A DNA stretch of 54,512 bases from an uncultured Rhodospirillaceae bacterium (GTDB lineage Bacteria; Pseudomonadota; Alphaproteobacteria; Rhodospirillales; UBA2165): the NCBI GenBank assembly GCA_913020445.1, contig CAJWAR010000002.1, positions 84,275 through 138,786 of the forward strand, read 5' to 3'. The first letter of the stretch is position 1; every line of letters begins with the position of its first letter. The position numbers and the translations under genes were made by a program. Under the pieces are notes generated by a model. It saw nothing but the letters and a program-made list of their open reading frames with translations. It ran no database searches and was not told the origin of the DNA. Shown in pieces: positions 17,663-24,598 of the stretch.

Positions 17663-17926
17663 ATATTATTTGTCAGGAAAATAACGATTGCAAATGGCCG
17701 GGCCATTGACAGCCATCCGCTTTCAAACTTCGATCAAGATATAGACTCGATCTCGTCAAGCATCATCAAGGGCGATTGTGTCGATATAAACACATTTCTT
17801 CTGGCGGAGGTGCGGAGCCAAGGAATTCGCGGTCAATATATCGCCGGTTATTGGTTCCATCCAGGCAAAGTGGAAACCTTCGATATGCATTGCTGGCTAG
17901 CATTCGCGGCAGCTTGGATTGACTAG
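17663..17926 (+). pseudogene. start-less open frame, probable gene remnant
   Basis: A plus-strand frame of 87 codons runs from a TAA at 17660-17662 to a TAG at 17924-17926. Its stop interlocks with the opposite-strand TAG of the aspartate-dehydrogenase-like gene (shared CTAG). The encoded text looks protein-like (for example DINTFLLAEVRSQGIRGQY and FHPGKVETFDMHCWLAF), but there is no ATG, GTG or TTG near the beginning. I do not recognise the family. It may be a 5'-truncated remnant or use an uncommon start. It occupies most of the 329-bp gap 17594-17922. Confidence 0.35.
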
Positions 17927-18771
17927 GTCCCCACTTTCAATGGCGACGTTAAGGCGCGGAGAGTGGCCAAAATGCTAAGGGCTGTAATACGACCGGTGCG
18001 GGGATTTTCTTTACTCGGAATATTTTCAATAGTCATCTCCAACCGAGCGCTGTCGGACTCGACGATGATCCGATGGGTGTTCCGGGTTATACCGGGATCG
18101 GCCCAGATTTCGATTTCGGTCTTGTCGGGGCCGATACCAGCCAGGCTTAAAGCCGCCGCCACATTGACGTTGGCGGGAAAGCCCTTCACTCCGTCCCGGG
18201 CCGGGCCGGTGTAAAGTTTTAAGGGCTCAGTGAGCCCGTCCAGATCGATATCCTTGCCATCCAGAAACGGTGCGCCTTTCAGCCCACCGGGCGGTTTCCG
18301 CGTCACCATCCGAACAGAATGAACTTGCCCTTCCGCCGCCGCCCGGACAGCGTCGAGACCGAGCAGGGCACCCGTCGGCACAATAATTTTTGCACCCGTC
18401 TCCCTAGCTTTTTCGGTTAAGTGAGGACGGTCCATGAGAGCGCCGACGCTGGCCGGCACAAAGATACGTCCCGCGTCAACTGCGGGGACGGCAATTTCGT
18501 CGAACACAGCCGCCGGCGCGCATTCCACCACCACATCGGCCACAGATGCGAGCTCCCCTAGGCTGACAATTTCGGGCCGTGTTTTAAGTTCTGCGAGGTC
18601 GGGCCGATCCTTATCCGGATCGCGTACGGCGACAGCGGCCAGTGAAAGCCCCTCGAGGCCATCGTCAAGATGCCGGACAAGCGCGCCGCCGATGGCGCCC
18701 AAACCGCCGATGCCCACTTTCAAAGGCTTGCCAGTATTTGATGACATGGGACTGAAACTACCATCTGGCAT
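17923..18771 (-). CDS. L-aspartate dehydrogenase-like (NadX family)
   Basis: This 282-residue NAD(P)-dependent amino-acid dehydrogenase has an N-terminal Rossmann motif VGIGGLGAIGGALVRHL. The NadX core follows: VECAPAAVFDEIAVPAVDAG, IIVPTGALLGLDAVRAA, GFPANVNVAAALSLAGIG, and the catalytic-type His in ITRNTHRIIVES. NadX oxidises L-aspartate to iminoaspartate for NAD synthesis, but no nadA or nadC is near. Instead it sits 59 bases behind tctA and shares a strand with the sulfopyruvate-decarboxylase-like genes. L-Cysteate is the sulfonate analogue of aspartate, so a cysteate dehydrogenase role is an attractive inference. An alternative start at 18747 would remove 8 residues; neither has a strong ribosome-binding site. 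Confidence 0.85.
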   Translation of the reverse strand: MPDGSFSPMSSNTGKPLKVGIGGLGAIGGALVRHLDDGLEGLSLAAVAVRDPDKDRPDLAELKTRPEIVSLGELASVADVVVECAPAAVFDEIAVPAVDAGRIFVPASVGALMDRPHLTEKARETGAKIIVPTGALLGLDAVRAAAEGQVHSVRMVTRKPPGGLKGAPFLDGKDIDLDGLTEPLKLYTGPARDGVKGFPANVNVAAALSLAGIGPDKTEIEIWADPGITRNTHRIIVESDSARLEMTIENIPSKENPRTGRITALSILATLRALTSPLKVGT

Positions 18772-18830
18772 CCCGGAGCGAAATCATAATTACCGAATGA
18801 AGTATGGCGACCGCCGAATCGCTCATAGGT

Positions 18831-20486
18831 TTATTTTGCAGCCTCGAACCGCCAGCCCATTTGCCAGCGGCGCCACAACTGGTAAGCACCGAAGCCAAGC
18901 ACGATCGTCGCCAGCATCGGCCGGGTGATGCCGCTCATCATGAAAAGCGGAATGGAAACGGCGAAACACGCCACCGGCAGGTAGAACAAGGTCCAGGTCT
19001 TCTTCTTTTCCCGATGCCCCTGAAACATCGGAAACAGCGCTGAGAACACCGCGATAATCAGGAAGAACAGCGACCATGGCCGGGTGATGAACGGGCTGAG
19101 ATCAGGAGTAATCGCCAAGGCCCGGGCCAGGTTGAGCTCTGCTATGTTACCGAGCACGACCCCTAAGATCATCGGCGCCAGGGGAAAGCCGAAATGCCGC
19201 ATGACAAAACCAAGAATACCGAACCACAGCAGTGTCCATAGGTCGAAGGTGACGTTTTGCAGCGCAAACACGCCGATGCCGCAAAAGCCGAGAATGATGG
19301 TCGCCAGCATATACATGGGAATCTTGGTAACCCGGACGAAGATCTTCAGCATGAACGATTGCAGGCCCAGCATAAAGAAGGTGGCGATGAAAAACGAGAC
19401 GAAGATGGAATTCGCCAATATTGGCTCATCGGTGATAAACGACGGGCTGGGGACAACGTCGTGAATCAACAGCGCACCCAACATGATCGCTGCGGTCACA
19501 TCACCAGGAATTCCCAAGGCCATCAGGATGATCAGGGCACCGCCTTCAACCGCATTGTTGGAGCTTTCGGGCGCGATGATCCCATCGGCGATGCCCGTGC
19601 CGAATTTCTCTGGATGCTTCGACGCCTTCTTGGCCTGGTCATAGGCAAGAATATTGGCGATGGAGCCACCGGCGCCGGGCAGGATTCCGGTGAACACGCC
19701 AATCAGCGATGACCGGATGACGATGCTCCAGCGTTTCAAAATCTCGGCGATGGCGCGGCGATGTTCGATTTTTACTCGAACGGTGCCCGTTTGAGTCAGT
19801 GACTTTTTCGCCATTTCCGGATCGCGAACGTCGTTCAACAATTGGCTGAAGGCGAACAGGCCGATCAAAACGGCGATGAAGTCAAAACCACTTAACAACG
19901 CGTCAGAACCAAAGTCAAAACGCGCCATGCCGGCGGCCTCGTCCTCACCGACGGTCCTCAGCAGCAATCCCAGAGCGCCGGCAATCAGCCCCTTGATCAT
20001 GTTTTTGCCCGACAGGCTGGCGGTGATAGTAAGCGCGAACATCACCAGCATAAAATAATCCCACGGATTGAACTCCAGCCCAATGCGGGCAAGTTGTGGC
20101 GCCAGGGTCATGAGCAGGACGGCGCTGATGATGCCGCCGCAAAACGACGACCACACGCCGATGCCGAGCGCCAGACCCGGTTCGCCTTTTCGGGCCATCG
20201 GAAAACCGTCGAAGGTGGTCGCCACTGATGACGGCGTGCCGGGAATGCCGGTTAATATCCCCGCCATTAGCCCGCCCGACAGGCCACCGACGAGGACACT
20301 GACCATGGTCGCCAGACCCAAATGCGCCGGCATATTGAAGGTGAACGGTAGGGTCAGCACCACCGCCATGGCGATGGTGAAGCCGGGAATAGCGCCCGCG
20401 ATCAGGCCACCAGCAACGCCCACCAGCATCAATATAATGGCTTCGGTGGTGGCCAGCACTTCAATGGCGCCCAAGATATGTTCCAT
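18831..20486 (-). CDS. tctA: tripartite tricarboxylate transporter permease TctA
   Basis: This 551-residue polytopic membrane protein is the large subunit of a TTT importer. Family segments include GGLIAGAIPGFTIAMAVVL near the N-terminus, the tctA signature GIPGTPSSVATTFDGFPMA, and the internal repeat GILPGAGGSIANILAYDQAK with ESSNNAVEGGALI. It is somewhat longer than the usual ~500 residues because of a C-terminal helix pair and a basic tail. It is third in the tctC-tctB-tctA order. TTT systems of the SlcHFG type import sulfolactate, which fits the downstream enzymes. Confidence 0.95.
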   Translation of the reverse strand: MEHILGAIEVLATTEAIILMLVGVAGGLIAGAIPGFTIAMAVVLTLPFTFNMPAHLGLATMVSVLVGGLSGGLMAGILTGIPGTPSSVATTFDGFPMARKGEPGLALGIGVWSSFCGGIISAVLLMTLAPQLARIGLEFNPWDYFMLVMFALTITASLSGKNMIKGLIAGALGLLLRTVGEDEAAGMARFDFGSDALLSGFDFIAVLIGLFAFSQLLNDVRDPEMAKKSLTQTGTVRVKIEHRRAIAEILKRWSIVIRSSLIGVFTGILPGAGGSIANILAYDQAKKASKHPEKFGTGIADGIIAPESSNNAVEGGALIILMALGIPGDVTAAIMLGALLIHDVVPSPSFITDEPILANSIFVSFFIATFFMLGLQSFMLKIFVRVTKIPMYMLATIILGFCGIGVFALQNVTFDLWTLLWFGILGFVMRHFGFPLAPMILGVVLGNIAELNLARALAITPDLSPFITRPWSLFFLIIAVFSALFPMFQGHREKKKTWTLFYLPVACFAVSIPLFMMSGITRPMLATIVLGFGAYQLWRRWQMGWRFEAAK

Positions 20487-20501
20487 AATCCCGTCCGCCC
20501 T

Positions 20502-21002
20502 TTAAAAATAACCCAAGAACATGCCCGGCGGCAGCAGCACGCCAAGGCCAAAGGTAAACACGCTCCACATAAATCCGATGGCAATCACGGCGATGGCGCC
20601 GTGAATCATCGGCTTTTTACCGTCCCAACCGCCGAGAACGCCCATCAACACAAAAACGAATACGATGCCGTCGATCAGCATGCCCAGTACAGGTAAAAGC
20701 GCCAGATAAGCAAAAAACAGCCCGAAACACCAAAGCGGGTTGCGCCAGTAACTAATCCAACTCCGGATTCCCGGATCGCGATCTGATTTTCCAGCCGTGG
20801 CGACTTCCTTAACTCCTCGAATCGATTGGACAAGGTAAATCAGCGACAAAAATGACATGACGCCGATAATTACCCTCGGCCAGGTCGAAGGCTTGAGGAC
20901 GCCGTAATCGGGCGTACGGATTTCAAAGCTGGACCAGAAAAAAACGCCGCAAAACAACAGCAACACAATGGCTATAACGGCGTCACGGTTAAGACGCTCC
21001 AT
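20502..21002 (-). CDS. tctB: tripartite tricarboxylate transporter small subunit TctB
   Basis: This 166-residue protein has four predicted membrane helices (about 8-24, 42-60, 92-110 and 120-155), the layout of TctB. It pairs with TctA and lies between tctC and tctA, 15 bases from tctA. The start ATG follows AAGGGA. Sequence conservation in TctB is low, so identity rests on topology, size and position. Confidence 0.9.
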   Translation of the reverse strand: MERLNRDAVIAIVLLLFCGVFFWSSFEIRTPDYGVLKPSTWPRVIIGVMSFLSLIYLVQSIRGVKEVATAGKSDRDPGIRSWISYWRNPLWCFGLFFAYLALLPVLGMLIDGIVFVFVLMGVLGGWDGKKPMIHGAIAVIAIGFMWSVFTFGLGVLLPPGMFLGYF

Positions 21003-21025
21003 GTCAGTTCCCTTGGAAATGAAAA

Positions 21026-21056
21026 CGGCCCGGACTCAATATGACGGCCCGGGCCG
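21026..21056 (-). terminator. GC-rich hairpin between tctC and tctB (attenuator-like)
   Basis: CGGCCCGG (21026-21033) and CCGGGCCG (21049-21056) form an 8-bp stem with a 15-base loop, followed on the minus strand by TTTTCATTT. Placed just after the binding-protein gene, it may end a share of transcripts or protect the tctC 3' end, giving more binding protein than permease (inference). Confidence 0.55.
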
Positions 21057-21082
21057 AATTCAATCAGATTTAATACGTGCTC

Positions 21083-22066
21083 TTATTTTTTCTTCCACAA
21101 GCCAATTTCAATGGCGATCTTTTCATGTTCCGAGAACATTTTATCGGCCCACTTACGGTAGCCATCGGGTCCAACATAGTTGACACCGGTACCCTTGGCA
21201 TCCATCTGCTTCAAGAAGCTGGGATCAGCGGCGGCCTTTTTGAAGACGCCGGCCCAATAGTCAACCACGCCCCTTGGCGTGCCCTTCGGCGCAACGATGC
21301 CGCGATCGAGGGCATAGATCATGTCGACGCCCAGTTCTTTCAGGGTCGGCATGTTCGGCAAATGTTTGGACCGCTTCGCCGAGGCGATAGCAAAACCTTT
21401 AAGATCGCCGTTTTCGAGATATTTGCGGCCCGACGCAACATTAAGCCCGCCCATTTGAATGGCGCCTGACAGGATAGCCGTCATGCGCTCGCGAGTGCCG
21501 TCATAAGGAACGAACTTGAACTTCATACCGGTCTTGGCTTGCAGGACCAGCCAATAGAACTGGCTGGTGGAGCCGAAGGTGGCGCCAACCTTGACGGTGC
21601 CCGGCGCAGCCAGTACCGCTTTTTTGAAATCGGCGAAGTTATTCCACGGAACACTTTTCGCGGCACCGACAATATCGGGGGTCGAGGTCAACAACGCGAC
21701 GGTTTCGAAGTTATTGTAATGGAACGGGATACGGCCGTTAAGATAGCTGGTGACGGCGCTCTGGTGGATGGCGAACAGAGTGCATCCGTCGGGTTTGGCC
21801 TTGGCCGCTTCCTTGGCGCCCTTGTTGCCGCCCTGGCCGGGGATGGTGACCATCTTGATCTTGGATGGAATGTCCATTTGCTTGACGATCTTTTCGAAGA
21901 TGGCAAAGATCACTTGGGTGCCACCGCCGGCTTTCCACGGTACGATCAGCTTGGCGTTGGAACATTTCGGCGCCGTCGCTGCATGGGTTGCACTTGGTGT
22001 GAAAGCCGCGACAGCCGCGACAGTGAAAATACCGGCGGTAAGGCCGCGTATAAATATACTCTTCAT
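21083..22066 (-). CDS. tctC: tripartite tricarboxylate transporter binding protein TctC
   Basis: This 327-residue periplasmic receptor has a Sec signal peptide (residues 1-29, cleavage near THA-AT). The mature protein has the Bug/TctC fold text IVPWKAGGGTQVIFAIFEKI, VTIPGQGGNKGAKEAAKAKP and KVGATFGSTSQFYWLVLQ. The ribosome-binding site GGGAGGA is strong. It is the first gene of tctCBA. A 348-bp gap separates it from the upstream ferredoxin gene on the same strand. The ligand is a carboxylate or sulfonated carboxylate, not resolvable by eye. Confidence 0.94.
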   Translation of the reverse strand: MKSIFIRGLTAGIFTVAAVAAFTPSATHAATAPKCSNAKLIVPWKAGGGTQVIFAIFEKIVKQMDIPSKIKMVTIPGQGGNKGAKEAAKAKPDGCTLFAIHQSAVTSYLNGRIPFHYNNFETVALLTSTPDIVGAAKSVPWNNFADFKKAVLAAPGTVKVGATFGSTSQFYWLVLQAKTGMKFKFVPYDGTRERMTAILSGAIQMGGLNVASGRKYLENGDLKGFAIASAKRSKHLPNMPTLKELGVDMIYALDRGIVAPKGTPRGVVDYWAGVFKKAAADPSFLKQMDAKGTGVNYVGPDGYRKWADKMFSEHEKIAIEIGLWKKK

Positions 22067-22260
22067 TTATTCCTCCCTAAAAATAAACAGTTTTAATTTC
22101 AAGGGAGAAACGGAAAACCCCACCGGGGGTAGATTTTTTTAAACAAATCCTTTCCCCCTCCCTTGAGTTCGGAAACGAGATTACCCCAATACATCAAATG
22201 TGCCTAGCTCCCATTTACAAATTCGTTATGATCGCGAAGATTTTATTATTAAGGATAATC

Positions 22261-22332
22261 ATGAGAAAATTTGAATTGCCCGGCAGCTTAACCGAAATTA
22301 TGGAATGGTATTCGACTCCATTGCCGAAGTAA
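22261..22332 (+). CDS. possible 23-residue peptide or gene remnant
   Basis: Within the 348-bp gap 22067-22414, an ATG at 22261 preceded by AAGGA with a 5-base spacing opens a 23-codon frame (MRKFELPGSLTEIMEWYSTP, then LPK). It may be the surviving start of a lost gene, a leader peptide or chance. The rest of the gap includes the tctC ribosome-binding site and a CCCC/GGGG hairpin near 22118-22131 next to a T-run, and no other gene. Confidence 0.2.
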   Translation: MRKFELPGSLTEIMEWYSTPLPK

Positions 22333-22414
22333 CCTCCGACAGGGATGATGGCATTATAAGATCGCTAAAAAAATTGAACCTTTTGATCAGTGAACTATTT
22401 AGATTTAGCTTGAT

Positions 22415-22615
22415 TTAAATCCCCGCCATCGAGGCTGGGAATTCAAAAGTCACCGCACCTTTGGAACAATGCAGGCGGCAAGCACCGCAATGCCAGCATT
22501 CATCTGGATAGCGCATAATAGCGACATCACCTTCCATATGAATGACATCGATAGGGCAAAAAAGGTCACACAGACCACATCCGGTACATTTAGTTTGGCT
22601 GATGACTGCAGGCAT
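22415..22615 (-). CDS. AprB-like two-cluster ferredoxin
   Basis: This 66-residue 2[4Fe-4S] protein has two full motifs: Cys10-x2-Cys13-x2-Cys16-x3-Cys20-Pro and Cys40-x2-Cys43-x2-Cys46-x3-Cys50. The spacer DECWHCGACRLHCSKGAVTF closely resembles the second half of adenylylsulfate reductase beta subunit (AprB), though AprB is about 150 residues, so this lacks the AprB C-terminal tail. It starts 24 bases after the AprA-like flavoprotein gene and must be its electron-transfer partner. The ribosome-binding site is CAGGAGA. Confidence 0.88.
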   Translation of the reverse strand: MPAVISQTKCTGCGLCDLFCPIDVIHMEGDVAIMRYPDECWHCGACRLHCSKGAVTFEFPASMAGI

Positions 22616-22639
22616 GGCACTAATCTCCTGTCGGTCTAA

Positions 22640-24337
22640 CTAAATTGGATACTCAAGCGGCTCGAATCGGGTTTGAGCCTGGCCATCGGCGCCTTTGCTA
22701 ATACCAATAAGACCGCAATAATTATCGTCATCGGTCTCAAGGTAGTCGGCGCGGTAATGATAAGGCGCAAAGCGCGATTCTTTCCGCACGAGGGCGGCAT
22801 GGGCCATTATTTTGGCAACTTGGTGAATGTTTGATGATTCGTGGCACCTCATAAGCTCGTGCAGGTTGGTAGCGCGGAGATTGTTACGTTCGCCATCAAT
22901 GCCATCCAATTTTTCAAGCGCAGCATTCAAACTGAGTTCAGTTTTTATCGGACCAAAATGATCGGATGTAATTATCCGAACAACATTTTCAAACTCGCTG
23001 TAATGGAGGCCGCTGTTGCGGCCGAGCGGTTTAAAAACGCGCTCCCGTTCATCTCTAACAGCGGTCATATCAACTGGATGGTGTTTGGTAACGGTTCCAG
23101 CGTAGGCCGCAGCAGCTTTACCGGCGGCAAATCCGCCCGCGGTGCACATATGGAGACAGCCCATTTGGTCGGCGGCATCACCGGCAGCGTAAATACCAGG
23201 CACATTGGAGGCGCAATTTTCATCGATCTTGATGCCGGCGCCACAGAGTTCAGAGGGCCGCGCCTGCATTGGTTCGGAAACCGTCATTTCAATCATCGCG
23301 CCGTCTTTAAGATAGCCCTTGGCGGCGAGGTAGTCAGGTAACGTGTCCTTGTCGGTGCCGAGGGTCTTAAAGAGATGATCCAGATCCTCGGTGCTCAAAT
23401 GGCGCGCGTCCATATAGATCGGGCCACGGCCTTCCTTGATTTCCTGCAAGGCTCCCCAAACCATAACGTTGCGCGGCGCTTTATCTCCCATGGGATGATA
23501 GTTTTTGGTAAATGATTCACCGAGTGAATTGACCAATTTGCAGCCCATGCCAAAAAAGGCGTTGAAGCCCGGCGTGCTGAAACCCTTGGTAACGATCGTC
23601 ATGCGGACATATTCCATATTGGCAAGTTCCACTCCGGCGTCATAGGCTGCGCGGTGAAGATCGCCGGTATTGGCCGGGCAGTACCAAAGATTGAACGGAT
23701 TACCATTTTGGGTGCGGAACATCCGGTTGGTGTTGCCGGTTGAGATGATGATTGTCTTGGCATGGATCAGGTAGAAATCGCCGGTGCGAATATCGAAACC
23801 GGTAAATCCCGCCAATTCGCCATCGTGCAGGAATATATTCGTAACCTGGACTCGATTGAGCACCCGGCAACCACGTCTATTTACCTCGCGGGCCATCCGG
23901 GGTTTGAGTTTCTTGCCATCGAAATTAATCCAATAGGGGCCAGGTTGTCCCATTGACTGGGTGCGAAAAAAATCCTGGCTGTTGGGATAGCGTGGATCGC
24001 GAAGCGATATACCCAAGCTTTCGATCCGTTCAATCGCCGCCGGCAGTTCGTCGCAATAGACTTTCTCGTGGATTTTGAGATTTGACGCACCCTTGGCAAC
24101 GCGGGCGACATAGCCAAGATAAGCCTCGCGGCTGTCCCAATCCTCGCCGTTTTCCATGTAGGCCATGAAGTGGTCAATGCCGCCGGCAATGGCGCCGCTC
24201 CGAACAATATTGGCTTTTTCGACGACCAAAACATCGCAGTCACTTTCGGCTGCTGCCATGGCGCAGTTCAATCCTGCGGTACCGCCGCCGATAACCGCGA
24301 CATCGGTTTTGATTTCAATAATTTCCGGAGTAATCAT
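22640..24337 (-). CDS. AprA-like FAD oxidoreductase (fumarate reductase/APS reductase superfamily)
   Basis: This 565-residue cytoplasmic flavoprotein has the FAD-binding motif VAVIGGGTAGLNCAMAAAES (residues 13-32) followed by VVEKANIVRSGAIAGGIDH, strikingly like AprA. The second FAD motif VPGIYAAGDAADQMGCLHM and TAGGFAAGKAAAAYAG lies near residue 385-420. A helical C-terminal domain (about 430-530) is typical of SdhA/AprA. It is operonic with the AprB-like ferredoxin. No sat, dsr or qmo genes are nearby, so sulfate respiration is unlikely. A redox step on a sulfonate or 2-hydroxy acid is the inferred job. A GGGAGG ribosome-binding site fixes the start. Confidence 0.85.
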   Translation of the reverse strand: MITPEIIEIKTDVAVIGGGTAGLNCAMAAAESDCDVLVVEKANIVRSGAIAGGIDHFMAYMENGEDWDSREAYLGYVARVAKGASNLKIHEKVYCDELPAAIERIESLGISLRDPRYPNSQDFFRTQSMGQPGPYWINFDGKKLKPRMAREVNRRGCRVLNRVQVTNIFLHDGELAGFTGFDIRTGDFYLIHAKTIIISTGNTNRMFRTQNGNPFNLWYCPANTGDLHRAAYDAGVELANMEYVRMTIVTKGFSTPGFNAFFGMGCKLVNSLGESFTKNYHPMGDKAPRNVMVWGALQEIKEGRGPIYMDARHLSTEDLDHLFKTLGTDKDTLPDYLAAKGYLKDGAMIEMTVSEPMQARPSELCGAGIKIDENCASNVPGIYAAGDAADQMGCLHMCTAGGFAAGKAAAAYAGTVTKHHPVDMTAVRDERERVFKPLGRNSGLHYSEFENVVRIITSDHFGPIKTELSLNAALEKLDGIDGERNNLRATNLHELMRCHESSNIHQVAKIMAHAALVRKESRFAPYHYRADYLETDDDNYCGLIGISKGADGQAQTRFEPLEYPI

Positions 24338-24598
24338 GTAGCCTCCCTAGACTTTGCCTTCTAGAATTTGGCCAGCGGATTCTTTTATTATGAAGTTTTT
24401 CTTATTCCCGATGGAATAGTGAATCCCATAATCCAGCAAACGATGCCTTGATCTTCATCAAGGAACGCTTCTTTGCATAAGCTAAGATTTCTAAGGAATT
24501 TATTGGGGATCAGCGTGGCAGAGAGTTTTCAAGAGAATGGATCTCGAATTGATACTCATGCTGGCCTATGAAGGCGGTTAAAATTAAGGATCAGGACC

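Noticed and set aside
17923..18771. Role in NAD biosynthesis (nadX with nadA/nadC)
   Set aside because: No nadA or nadC is nearby; neighbours are a TTT importer and sulfopyruvate-decarboxylase-like genes.
22640..24337. Dissimilatory sulfate-reduction locus from AprBA similarity
   Set aside because: No sat, dsrAB, qmo or aprM genes are present and the AprB-like partner is less than half the normal length.
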